From Periplaneta americana (taxonomy: Eukaryota > Arthropoda > Insecta > Blattodea > Blattidae), in assembly GCF_040183065.1 (NCBI RefSeq), contig NC_091125.1, positions 114,269,121 through 114,333,120 on the forward strand: a stretch of 64,000 nucleotides of DNA. The letters run 5' to 3'. The position numbers and the translations under genes were made by a program. Below the pieces are notes generated by a model. It ran no database searches and had not been told where the DNA came from. It was given only the letters and a program-made list of their open reading frames with translations. Position 1 is the first letter of the stretch. Every line of letters begins with the position of its first letter. Positions 11,762 to 22,753 of this stretch are shown piece after piece.

Positions 11762-12019
11762 GCCTCCGGCGTGGCTCAGTCGGTTAAGGCGCTTGCCTGC
11801 CGGTCTGAAGTTGCGTTCGGGCGCGGGTTCGATCCCCGCTTGGGCTGATTACCTGGTTGGATTTTTTTCCGAGGTTTTCCTCAACCGTAATGTGAATGAC
11901 AGGTAATCTATGGCGAATCTTCGACCTCATCTCGCCAAATACCATCTCGCTATTACCAATCTCATCGACGCTAACTAACCTCGTAATTGATACAGCGTCA
12001 TTAAATAACCTACTAAAAA
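11762..12019 (+). mobile_element. tRNA-derived SINE (family A), full length
   Basis: The head GTGGCTCAGTCGGTTAAGGC and the B box GGGTTCGATCCC are followed by the shared central block (CCGAGGTTTTCC, then ACAGGTAATC). The 3' part contains CATCGACGCTAA and GATACAGCGTC, ending in CTACTAAAAA. TTCACAGAGA is duplicated at 11752-11761 and 12020-12029. Confidence 0.9.
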
Positions 12020-12029
12020 TTCACAGAGA

Positions 12030-12850
12030 TTTTGTCGGGATTCGAAACCGAATCTTTGGTATGCAAAAGACAAATCTTAGCCGTTGGAATCCCTGTACGC
12101 TTTAAGAAGTATTGAAGAAAACTAATTTGAGAGATAAGAATCAAAGTTTCTGTTCACGACAAATGTTTTCAGCACGGTATTCCGTGTGCTCTTGGCTTCT
12201 CAACCTGCTGGAGATTTCAGTCATTTTTACTTCTCGGGGTAGGGGAGTCTTATCTCGAGTCACAGCATGGCACTCACGCACATACGCGACTCACGCACTT
12301 TCCCTCATTCGCATGCAGCGGGCACTTATTAACTCGCCCGGAACAAGGTGAGCGGATTTAAATATGTATATTACACGATGTCCAAAGGAATATCCTGTCC
12401 CAAACGTGACTTCTATAACAACTTCATCTAGAATCTCGATGTGCAGGCGAAGTGACACAGATGTAGTTGTTAGCTGACGGCTACGCGTCGAAAGGTACAG
12501 GAGTTCAACTCCGAGCAGATAGGCCTAGTGTGAAATTTCTTGTTGATAAAGCGGTCGCCTGCCGTTTGGGAAAGTTTTATGAATCACTTCGGTTATCGGA
12601 ACGGCTTCCAACCTATTTATATGCTCTTTCCAGTCTAATCTGGAGACTACTTTATTATTTTATCGTTTAAACTGAACATATTTTTAGTTTCTTTCTAATT
12701 GTAATATCATAGTGAGTCAAGAATAATTAAGTTCTGTTGTTTGGCTAATTCCTGACGTATGATTTTCCAATTTTGTTATACCTGGACTGTATTCAATATT
12801 CGTTTATTACTTTTGAGGTCTGGCATCTTCTGTATTTATCATTAGCTTAT
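12030..12850. other. No gene recognised
   Basis: The 12230-12360 part is GC-richer, and 12475-12520 has a weak B-box-like AGGAGTTCAACTCC. Neither supports a feature call. Confidence 0.4.
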
Positions 12851-12858
12851 TGTTGTTG

Positions 12859-12917
<59 letters not shown>

Positions 12918-12918
12918 G
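12851..12918. repeat. (TTG)n/(TTA)n microsatellite
   Basis: A TTG run passes into about twenty TTA units and back to TTG. It explains the poly-Tyr and poly-Ile open frames here. Confidence 0.95.
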
Positions 12919-12978
12919 TTGTTTTTGTAGGCTTTCGGATCTCTCGTGCCTTAGATATGTGTATAGATAATATACATA

Positions 12979-13227
12979 TGAAGAGTCCACTGCAAGAATG
13001 ATGGATGTCATTTGGAATACATTTTGCAGGAGAAGCAATTGAAAGTTTGAAATGCTTAGCGCTCAAAGCTTAACTGTGATTTTCCGATCATTACTAAACA
13101 ATGACTATCAGTGTTAATGACATATAACTCTGTATGTACATTCTATATGGCTTAAGCTATGCATTGACAGTCTTGGTTCATTTTCGACAAGAAAGTGACA
13201 TCCATCATTCTTGCAGTGGACTCTTCA
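12979..13227. mobile_element. 249-bp MITE with perfect 32-bp inverted ends
   Basis: The left end, starting TGAAGAGTCCACTGCAAGAA (12979-13010), is exactly mirrored at 13196-13227. TA flanks both sides (12977-12978 and 13228-13229). The interior is non-coding and AT-rich. Size, ends and TA target fit a non-autonomous Tc1/mariner-like element. Confidence 0.85.
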
Positions 13228-13263
13228 TATTCTATTATACTGAAACAATTTTATTTCTAACTC

Positions 13264-13479
13264 TTTCATTTCCATATGTATTGATTTCACTTCTATTTGT
13301 TTTCTGATAGGTTTCTTTTACACGATCCAAACGTATGTATCATTTCACAGCTCTAATGTCATTCCTGCTGATAATTTATTTATATTTTCGTGTTAGATTT
13401 TCACTGTCCTGCTTCAGGAAAGAAATTGTCGTAGTTTTGTGAAATGTCCTGTGTTTGTTTTGTTGGCTTTATATAATTA
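13264..13479 (-). repeat. 216-bp segment, inverted near-identical copy of 10566-10781
   Basis: See 10566-10781 for the match. This copy has no obvious flanking duplication and starts 36 bases beyond the MITE at 12979-13227. Confidence 0.8.
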
Positions 13480-13708
13480 TAACATGTTTCGTATTGTATC
13501 ACATAGTAATGGGAATTTTAGGCATTAATTTTGGCCCTCGGTTGTACAATGCTTGAACTAAATTACACCCAGAACTTCTAACATGTAACCCACTAACATA
13601 TAGGCCTAACAAGAAAATTAGAAACGTGTTAATATCTTCAATTTGATTAAATAAATTTATAGCCTATGTGTATGAATTAATCAACCTTATTTCTATTCTA
13701 TAATTTTG

Positions 13709-13710
<2 letters not shown>

Positions 13711-13757
<47 letters not shown>
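13711..13757. repeat. (AT)n microsatellite
   Basis: About 23 uninterrupted AT units. Confidence 0.95.
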
Positions 13758-13769
<12 letters not shown>

Positions 13770-13859
13770 GTCCTACTTTTCACGTGCGATATTATTCTTC
13801 TCTAGTGTTAATATTATATTATATAATTCCATTGCCGCTGTAATTTAAATTTTAGTTCC

Positions 13860-14285
<426 letters not shown>

Positions 14286-14309
14286 ATTGTGAATGTTATT
14301 ATTCGGTTC

Positions 14310-14848
14310 AGAAGTTTTAGTCATCTAGTCTGCTGTCGAAAAATCTGAAATTTAGAATTTATAAAACAGTTATATTACCGGTTGTTCTGTGTGGTTGTGA
14401 GACTTGGACTTTCACTTTGAGAGAGGAACAGAGATTAAGGGTGTTTGAGAATAAGGTTCTTAGGGAAATATTTGGGGCTAAGAGGGATGAAGTTACAGGA
14501 GAATGGAGAAAGTTACACAACGCAGAACTGCACGCATTGTATTCTTCACCTGACATAACTAGGAACATTAAATCCAAACCTTTGAGATGGGCAGGGCATG
14601 TAGCACGTATGGGCGAATCCATAAATGCTTATACTGTAAAGTGTTACTTGGGAGACCGGAGGGGAAAAGACCTTTGGGGAGGCCGAGACGTAGATTGGAG
14701 GATAATATTAAAATGATTTGAGGGAGGTGGGATATGATGATAGAGACTGGATTAATCTTGCATGGGATAGGGACCAATGGCGGGCTTATGTGAGGATGGC
14801 AATGAACCTGCGGGTTCCTTAAAAGCCATTTGTAAGTAAGTAAGTAAG
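14310..14848 (+). mobile_element. 5'-truncated LINE ((GTAA)n-tail family), sense copy
   Basis: Encodes VILPVVLCGCETWTFTLREE, then the blocks LRVFENKVLREIFGAKRDEV, KPLRWAGHVARMGES and GDRRGKDLWG. It stops at 14716 after a frame change relative to 3298-3812. The 3' UTR ends CTTAAAAGCC followed by (TAAG)n at 14832-14848. RT catalytic and endonuclease domains are missing. It directly follows the (AATA)n tail of another element. Confidence 0.85.
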
Positions 14849-16779
14849 GATGTTGGGAACTTTTTGTATAATCAATTCGTAGAGGATGAAAGTTTGAAGC
14901 TTGCTTTAAAATACAAGGTGGGTCAAAAGTCGGTTTCCCCAAACACTTCCTTACATTTAATTACATTCAATTTATATTTTTTACTACACATTCTGTTAAA
15001 TATATTGTTCAAAATGGAGACATGACATCGGAAAAACAGATGACGCACGAACATGGTTGTCATTCCACCACTTATTACACCAGTTATTCGTTTATTCAAG
15101 TTATGAGTTGTGTGTATGTGTAAGTAAGGAACCTAAGAACGAATCTTGTGGAAAGCGACTTTTGACTCACCTTCTATATCAGTTCGTTATAATATATCTC
15201 ATCACATCTCTCATTCTTCCTGGTGATGACAGAAAAAATGAGGCGTTCTATGGAACAAGAAATTAACTACAAAATCTTGAATTTGAGGTAAAGAGCATGA
15301 AATATTTTAGATCTCGTGTAACAGTATTGCGCCAAACGACATTAAACGTTTCTAAATGGCACTGTGTTTGTTGGAGGGAAATGTTTTGTGAGAAGGGAGA
15401 TGTATTATTAAGGATTCAGTATTGTACATTAAGTTGTTATTCCAGGTAACGCCTCAAATATTCTGATGAGGGCAGAGGCTTAAATCTGTGAGAAAATATT
15501 TTTACTACGGGTAAATAACTCTTATCTTATTATAAAACAACATGATTGATCGTATGATGGTGATATTGTTGATGATGATTTATACAAATTGAAGAGATGT
15601 GCCTTTCCTGATAACCTACCTTTTTCATTTACCTGTGCTAAACTAAGAGATTATTACTGATGAACTGGCTGAAGAGAGGCGCAGAAAAGGTCTCGGATGC
15701 AGTGGTCGGTGCATCTCCAACGTCGATTTTAGTATTGATTAGCTTGGAACTCAGACCGATTTAGCCTCTGGGAAAGATGACTATTGTCTACTGCAAATAA
15801 AAGCAGAAGGAAAGCTATTACAGTGTAAATAGAACACCTGACGTCCTGCTTCGCTGTCACAACGAAACTGGCTCTAAGCACAAGTTGTAACAATATTAAT
15901 GGAAGAACGCTGAAATTTCACAGTGACCAGTCTCGATTCAATGTTTTGTAGTATGGATGAATTAATTAATTAATTAATTAGGAAACATGAATTATTTAAA
16001 ATATTAATGAATTCAGGAGTGAATGCGTGATTTCTGTAAAGATGAATGGATCAATTTATAAATGAACCAATAAATATATATTTTTTGCACTATCGTGTTT
16101 TTGTTGTATTTACAGCTATTGTTGTTAGGCCTAAAGTTAGAATTTCCACACTGAAACTTGTTGCTAGGGAAACCATTCTTCACAATATAAAACTGTACTG
16201 AAATAGATCCATTACGGTGCAATTATTGTTACTTAGTCACCATTACAGTATAGTTTTACGAAGGTTTTGGAATAATATTGCTCTAAATTTTCAATGCAAA
16301 ATATATTCTATTTGCAATTTTAAAAATATTACCGTGCCAGAAATGTTGTATAATACATGTTTGTGAAGTACATTGCAACATATCGGAAATTTAAAAACTC
16401 GCTCTGCTCGGTTTTCAAACATTTCCTTGGTTTTGTAAGAAGCACTTTCAAACTTGTATCGTAATATACTATTGAATGCACAGTAAATTAATTAATATGA
16501 AAGGACGTTCGTTAATTATTTCATTAATATGCCAGCAAGAAAGTAAACACACTATTGACTGATGATATTAATTCATTAATGAATATGATAACATGTAGAC
16601 CGTTACTGAATATGTGAATGAAAGTAAAAAAAATATTTCTTCGAGAAATTTAACAAATTGAATGTAAAGTAATGGTTGATTTTAAATGATTATTTTTAGT
16701 TTTATTCTAACGAAACCACTATAGGACTTTTAAACATGAAAAAATAACTTTACAAATTTTTACTGCGAATTCACTGAAG
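14849..16779. other. No gene recognised
   Basis: Contains AAGGTGGGTCAAAAGTCGG at 14919, which is reminiscent of mariner-type ends, but I found no matching inverted end. (AATT)n lies at 15960-15980. No coding region was recognised. Confidence 0.4.
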
Positions 16780-17115
16780 TTCGATGTGCGCTCCTCTTGT
16801 AGCTGTACTCCATATTCTGCCACACACGACTGAGATAATGACCGACAGATGAGATGGCTTCTATGACTTATTCTCTCAAAAGATTAATGTCGTTAATGGG
16901 TATACTGCATGCTCTTTGCTGGACGTAATACAATGGGAAAAATTCAGAGTAAAGAGGTCCGGGAGTTGTGGTGACCATGTTTTTGATCCTCCTCTTCCGT
17001 TCCAGCTCTGCAGGAAAGTTTCATTTATGAATTCCCGAACTGCGTCAGAAAAGAATGCTGCAATCATTTTGAGATCTGATGTGCAGTAATTATATATCAA
17101 CGGAATGAAAGAATT
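16780..17115 (-). pseudogene. Mariner/Tc1-type transposase C-terminal relic
   Basis: The antisense frame reads FSDAVREFINETFLQSWNGR, then GGSKTWSPQLPDLFTLNFS. This is recognisable as the decayed form of the end of the DDE domain, where mariner-type transposases carry W-PRSPDLTPLDF. The acidic residue at the usual third catalytic position now reads Asn. Further C-terminal remains, EAISSVGHYLSRVWQNMEY, lie at about 16870-16800 in another frame. The N-terminal DNA-binding part and first catalytic region are absent. The relic at 54967-55326 appears to be the middle part of a similar transposase. Confidence 0.7.
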
Positions 17116-17304
17116 AGTAGTGCAGCTGCGATGCTTTGTCATCTGCATCCGATATTACTCCGGTCTTCGTACCAACACCATAGTGATTTTGTCATTTTCC
17201 GATCTTGTGCCTTCAAACTTTCAGGACTAACAATGCTAACAATTTCTTGTATGTACTGTAACCAGCTTTTCTTCTCCTCTGAACGTCTATCCGTTTTGTA
17301 ATTT

Positions 17305-17595
17305 TTCATTTATTGTATTCCATAGATCTTGCATTAGCAATGAAGCTTTAAGATGTGGAATAAGTCAAAATTTTATAAGATTACAATTACAATGTTTACA
17401 ATTTTTTACAATTTCAATTTCAAGTTCAATTTTTTTTTTTTTTTTTTTTTTTACAATTTTTGGCGAGATGTAGTGGGCTGAGGTGAGGCCGAGGTTTCGC
17501 CAACAGATTACCTGGCATTGGCCTTATGGTGGGGAAAACGTTGGAAAAACCCAACCAGGTAATCAGACCAAACGGGGGTGAAGAAATTGGCTTGT
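17305..17595. mobile_element. SINE-like repeat (family B), partial
   Basis: ATTCCATAGATCTTGCATTA, then AGCTTTAAGATGTGGAA, an ACAATTT-rich stretch with a 22-T run, GGCGAGATGTAG, and a central block GGGGAAAACGTTGG / CCAGGTAATCAGACC. The same order is seen at 51847-52375. The tRNA-like head is missing in this copy. Confidence 0.7.
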
Positions 17596-17871
17596 CAATC
17601 AAAGATCGTATTTTGGAAAAGATGAGACGTTTCAGATCAGTGGCGTTTCATGACACTGGTAAATTTTTTCATCTTAGGCTGATGATTAAAGTTTTCGATT
17701 GGAACATGTATGTTATACCTTGAAATTAATAAGTTATTTTTTTTTATTCGGAGGAAGAACTGTTACAACACTTTAGAACCATTCATTCTTATGGCCGTTT
17801 GTATTCTCATTATAGTGATGATTCAAAACCAACACTGGATATCACTTGCAACGAAATGATTCTGGAGCCTC

Positions 17872-18530
17872 AGGCGTAGCTCAAGCGGTAGACACGCTTG
17901 CCTGTTCACCCGGAGCTATGCAGGGTCATGTGTTCGATTTCTACTTGGGCTGTGATTACCTACTTAGTTTTTACTAGGTTATTTCCAACTATGAAGCGAA
18001 TATCAGATAATCACGCGGCGCATCTTCGACCTCATCTCACCAAATATAATCTTACTATCCTCAATTCCATCGGCACTAAATAACTTAGTAGCTGATACTT
18101 ACTTATGGTTTTTAAGAAACCCGGAGGTTCATTGCCGCTCTCACATAAGCACTCCATCGGTCCCCATCCTGAGCAAGAATAATTCAGTCTCTACTATCAT
18201 ATTCCAAATCCCTCAAATCCATTTTAATATTATCTTCTCATCTACGTCTCGGCCTCCCCAAAGGTATATTTCCCTTCGGCCTCCCAACTAACACTTTATA
18301 TGCATGTACAAGCACTGCCCATCTCAAACGTCTGGATTTAATGTTCCTAATAATATCAGGTGAAGAATAAAATGCGTGCAGTTCTGCGTTGTGTAACTTT
18401 CTCCATTCTCCTGCACCTTCATCCTTCTTAGCTCCAAGCATTTTCCTAAACACCTTATTCTCAAACACCCTTAACCTTTGTTCCTGTCTCAAAGTGAGAG
18501 AGTAGCTGATACAGACTCGTTAACTAACCG
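17872..18530 (+). mobile_element. tRNA-derived SINE (family A), interrupted by a LINE
   Basis: Head and body run 17872-18098, from GGCGTAGCTCAAGCGGTAGA to GTAGCTGATAC. The last ~30 bases resume at 18501 (AGTAGCTGATACAGACTCG, TTAACTAACCGACTAAC). The 12-bp AGTAGCTGATAC is present on both sides of the LINE and is its target duplication. Confidence 0.85.
18099..18500 (-). mobile_element. 5'-truncated LINE ((GTAA)n-tail family) nested in a SINE
   Basis: Antisense coding remnants include LRVFENKVFRKMLGAKKDE, then WRKLHNAELHAFYSSPDII and NIKSRRLRWA. A deletion removes most of the GHVARM block. The 3' end is the TTACTTATGG side, with a very short tail. A perfect 12-bp target duplication flanks the insert (18087-18098 and 18501-18512). 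Confidence 0.9.
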
Positions 18531-19892
18531 ACTAACAGAAAGACTTCTCGATCATGTAAGATCACAGACTTCTGGCAAAGGAAAGAAGTTGCAACTCTAT
18601 TTGGGGAAAGGATCTTCACTTCTTTACTGGGAATCGAACCAATCTCTTTCGAATTTATAGTCAAGACCGTCACAATTGAATTGCAAGGAGAAAAATGCAA
18701 ATTAATAATACATGAATTAATGATAGACAACTGAATAGAGATTAATTAACTTACAGACATGTGTTCCATCTCTCAAATAATATGAGAAACCAATGTTTTC
18801 GCAACTGTTTTCCACATTGCCTACAATCAAGGGGCTACTGACATTCTCTTTTGATTTGGATTTCCCCATAAGTCATTCCCTTTCTATAGTGAGGATCACG
18901 TAAGTTCAGTTCCCAAACAGCAAATATTTCCGCCTTGTCAGTGTTGCCAACTGTTACCAGATATCACCACATGTAGTAAAATCACGATCCTATGTACTGA
19001 ATGACTTCTTTACTCACCGTACTTTACCTTAATGTTGGAAGGTTATTCTAAATAGTTTCAATAATAATGAGAAATGTATTGCTATGTTCTATTCTTTTAT
19101 TCCTTTACATTATTATTAGTATTAGCATTAATAGGTTACTAGACGTAAATATACAACAAAGTATAGTATATAATATTCAAGAATCAAATCTGTTCCAAGA
19201 CCAATTAAATTATTGTCACTTCACTTCAATGATTCCAGCGTACATATACTGTACTTCCTAAAGGTAGATAAATTAATAACCAATTGACTTTTGGTTGGAA
19301 TTCGAATGAACTTCTGATTATCTTTTGAAATTAGTAAGGAAATGGATAATACAACTATGCTAAAACTGAAATAATAATAAATCAACTTACAAAAATAATT
19401 TTGGTCCTTAAAAGCCATAAGTAATTTCACTTCTAGATACCTTTTTAAAGATTTCATTTGTTTGTAAATTGCTTAATAATGCTACACTTACACTTATTAT
19501 TTCTGCAACTCCACGTCTGTCATTGAAAAAATGTATGATACATAACTGTGAAGTCTCTTTTTGGCTCTTGTGTCCTAAATTTAAATAAGAAAAAGCAAAT
19601 GATTCAAGAAATGTGAGCTGGTGAAAATTAAATACTCAATTAATAAAATAATTACTACCAAAAGAATATTTTATTAATTCTATACAAAAGATGGATTACA
19701 CAGAACAGATGGCCAGAAATCATAGATTTATACACAACATACAGCATGAAACGATCATCAAAAAATGCTTTTTGTACACAATAACATCTTTCAAACGAAG
19801 TGAAATAGCCAATAAGTTCAATAAATATTATGCTAATAAGTAATAACTATAATTAATAATTATCTACAAGCTGTAAAAGGGAATAAAATAGT
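18531..19892. other. No gene recognised
   Basis: AT-rich non-coding DNA with only short frames. Confidence 0.45.
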
Positions 19893-20030
19893 ATATTGTT
19901 GAAATTAGGGGGTTATGGTTTATTACGTGTATTTATAATTTTAATTACTTTTTCTACATTTAATTATATTTTAATTTCTATTAGATTAGTTGGTGGTGTG
20001 GTTGTTAGTTTTATCTGTGTACGTCAGACT
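19893..20030 (+). pseudogene. nd4: Nuclear copy (numt) of part of mitochondrial nd4
   Basis: Starting at 19896 the frame reads LLKLGGYGLLRVFIILITF, then STFNYILISI, then LVGGVVVSFICVRQT. LLKLGGYGLLRV and SLVGG-V-S-xCxRQT are signatures of NADH dehydrogenase subunit 4 in animal mitochondria. The codon before LVGG is AGA, which is Ser in the invertebrate mitochondrial code and fits the conserved ISISLVGG. In the nuclear code it would be Arg. Similarity stops abruptly after CGTCAGACT at 20030, where LINE sequence begins. Only about 45 codons are present, so it cannot function. Base composition is strongly T-rich, like mitochondrial coding strands. Confidence 0.85.
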
Positions 20031-21134
20031 ATTAAGGAAAAACTGAAAGAAATATTAAATCTACTATCTACTTTATATAACAATATTTAATCAAGAACTG
20101 AATATTACTATTAATTTAATAACATAAGACCCAAAACATCTCCAAGTCCAGACAATACACATGCTGATTTTCTTAAACATGTTGGCAAACAAGCAAACTC
20201 ACTACTTTTATCTTGTAATCTCATCTAAAATACAATATCTGTCTGGAGAAAATCTATCATAACATCAATTTTGAAAAGCAATTATTCAACTAATATCTTT
20301 TCGAGTTATCGACAGATACCACTTACTAGTATGATAGCCAAAATTATGGAAGAGATGATTTCATAGATTGAATTGGTTCCTGGAATCTAGTAACTAACTT
20401 TCATTTTATTGGGTTGACTTTAGAGAATTGCATTCAACAAATGGACAGATTTTAAATTTTAGTCAAGATATTAAAGATATTTTAAACAGAAAACAAAACA
20501 ACTTAACAATTTTAATTTATTTTCAAGGATCATATGGCTCTGTAGATATAAATCACTTAAGAAATTGCAAACTTAGGGTGTCCATGATAAAGTGTTACAC
20601 TGGGTCAGTGACTTGATTATTTGATTCATTGTCACAAATATGTAAATAGAGACAGATTCATCTGGGCTTCCCACATTGTTGTTTTCAGGAATACATTTTC
20701 CAATATTAATGTCGATGGTCTAACTAAAGAAATAGATCTTATGATAATCTCATCATTTGCAGATAATATGGTTGTCTAGAACAAAAAATCACAGTCCACA
20801 AATATTAATAAACTGAGCCAAAATCCCAACAGACTTTTTGACTCTACTTGGAGAACTCAAACTTGCTCAATTAAGGGAAACTTTACTAATAAAACACAAT
20901 CCCAAGTTATTTCAAAATGAATAGTATATAAGTTAACTTTAACAGATGATGTTAAGAAATGTGATACTTCTCCAGACATTTTAAAAATCATTAGAAACGA
21001 TAAATGATCTGGTCAGTGAGTGACTACATACAGTATTTTTTATAGATGGATCCTGTTTACCAAGCCATAGATGTAGTGGTGTTGTAGTACAATACCAGTA
21101 TATTCCCTTTTACAGGGAATTATATTCAAACACT

Positions 21135-21290
21135 TGTTTGCCCCATTTTAACCGTGACAACGCTTTTTAGCTTTTTAAACATTCTGGTTATTGTATTGTG
21201 TTTGTGTTTAGTGAAAGATTTTAGATAAGGGCGCAAATAGCCATAGTAGCTGACGCGCCCTTTTTAAACGCCACTAACTAACTAACTAAC
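21135..21290 (+). mobile_element. Short retroelement 3' end with (TAAC)n tail
   Basis: A 156-bp insert ending CCACTAACTAACTAACTAAC is flanked by TTCAAACACT on both sides (21125-21134 and 21291-21300). It carries GCTGACGCGCCCTTTTTAAA upstream of the tail. It is probably a heavily 5'-truncated LINE or SINE of a family not otherwise seen here. Confidence 0.8.
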
Positions 21291-21654
21291 TTCAAACACT
21301 GACTAATTTAGATAGTGAAAATTTAGATACACTTTTAAGCTTACAAAATCTCCAGTATCGACTTCATAAATCTGAGAAGGCTGTCATACTATCAGATTCA
21401 AAATCAGATGTTCTTGCTGCAGTAATGGACGTAACAGCATGAAATCTCAATATTTTACAGTGTTTTAATATTTTAAGCAAAATGGTCGAATTACATCGAC
21501 GACTGGTACTTCCGTGGATCCATGAACTTTATGGAGTGGGAGGTAATGAGGTAGCTGAAAGGTAGCAAAATTACTGTAAGGTTATCTATACCTGCATCTT
21601 ACCACACTGTTAAAAGAATAACAAGATCAGAACATGACAATGTGGTAACAAAAA

Positions 21655-22195
21655 TCGGAATGATTCTAAAGCAAATGAAAAAATTGCAATAGGCCATCCA
21701 GCGTCTGCTCCACGATGGAGGAAAATCCTCAGAAGAAACCAACTAATCAGACCAAATGGGGGATCCAAACTACCCTCGAGTGCAGCTCTGAATTTGCAGG
21801 CCAACGAGTCTACCGACTAAGCTACATTGGTGGCTCCATTAAAAATATGAAGTACATGGCACTCAGATTATTAAATTGACAAACCTAAACAATTATTCAT
21901 CAGTTAAGCTATAAAATATAATACATAGCAAGCAAGTTAATTCAATTTAAAAGTATAAACAATTCAATCAGTTGAAATATACAGAAACTGATAATAAATA
22001 TCATGCAAATTACTTCACATTAGAAGCATAAACAATTCATCACTTGTGGTATACAGCATACTATTTAATTTACAGCACATACAATTCATCAGTTAAGCTA
22101 TAGACCTACAGTCTACTATTCAATTTACAGCATATATAATTCATCAATTAAGCGAAACAAAAATATAGTACAATACATAGTAAAAATAATACACC
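21655..22195 (-). mobile_element. SINE-like repeat (family B) with adjoining AT-rich degenerate repeats
   Basis: CCAACTAATCAGACCAAATG, the antisense B-box region and CGACTAAGCTACATTGGTGG match the head side of 51847-52375. The flanking CAGATTATTAAATTGACAAA also matches. From 21885 to 22160 a motif near ACAATTCATCAGTTAAGCTA recurs about five times with spacing near 60-70 bases. It interrupts the LINE at 20031-22445. Confidence 0.65.
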
Positions 22196-22609
22196 TAATT
22201 TAATAACTGAACTTCTATGAAAATCTACAGTGGCAGTACTCATATTATCACAGGCCATGATTGTCTCAAATATTTACAAAGAACTGATATTTCAGAATCT
22301 CCCCATGCCATTTCTGAAATCTCAATGAAGATATGGATCATTGTCTTGACTGTTTAACTTTACACAGCTTTCAATCATCTGGTTAAATATTGGAGTGCAA
22401 GATAACAAATGACATCAACTGCTGAACACTTGGTATCAATCAACCAACAACTTCATTACATTAAAGGGGAAAAAAAACTGAAAGAATTAATTGTATATAG
22501 ACACAACACATAAGACAAGGCCGCTTCAGAACAGTAATTGGCAAGGCTCTGTTGTTTTAGGATTCTTATGTAGATTCAATTTCACCTGAAAGAAAAAAGT
22601 AGCATCTAT

Positions 22610-22638
22610 AAGTAGTAGTAGCAGTAGTAGTAGTAAAG

Positions 22639-22685
<47 letters not shown>
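22610..22685. repeat. (TAG)n/(TAA)n microsatellite
   Basis: AGTAGTAGT units followed by about 18 AAT units. Confidence 0.95.
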
Positions 22686-22687
<2 letters not shown>

Positions 22688-22753
22688 CTGTAAAGTATGG
22701 AAATTAATATTGCAATGTAATATCAAAAGGTGATTTCACACCATCAACTCTTA

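Larger units (their letters stand above)
20031..22445 (+). mobile_element. Decayed LINE with RT and RNase H remains, host for other insertions
   Basis: In changing frames I read RPKTSPSPDNTHADFLKHVG (RT start), then MIAKIMEEMIS and NNLTILIYFQGSYGSVDI. SSFADNMVV at about 20753 is the RT catalytic F-A-D-D box with its second Asp changed to Asn. Next come DGSC and SDSKSDVLAAV (RNase H), LPWIHELYGVGGNEVAER and YHTVKRITRSEHDNVV. After an interruption, IITGHDCLKYLQRTDI appears at 22240-22290. Order and motifs match the better copy at 30533-31131. Many stops and frameshifts make it inactive. Insertions at 21135-21290 and about 21655-22195 split it. Confidence 0.75.

Noticed and set aside
14919-15060. 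End of a mariner element (GGTGGGTCAAAAGTCGG)
   Set aside because: No inverted partner and no transposase nearby; the resemblance is too short to support a call.
22000-22160. CRISPR-like spaced repeats
   Set aside because: The recurring ~20-bp motif is degenerate and its spacing irregular, and the setting is an insect transposon.
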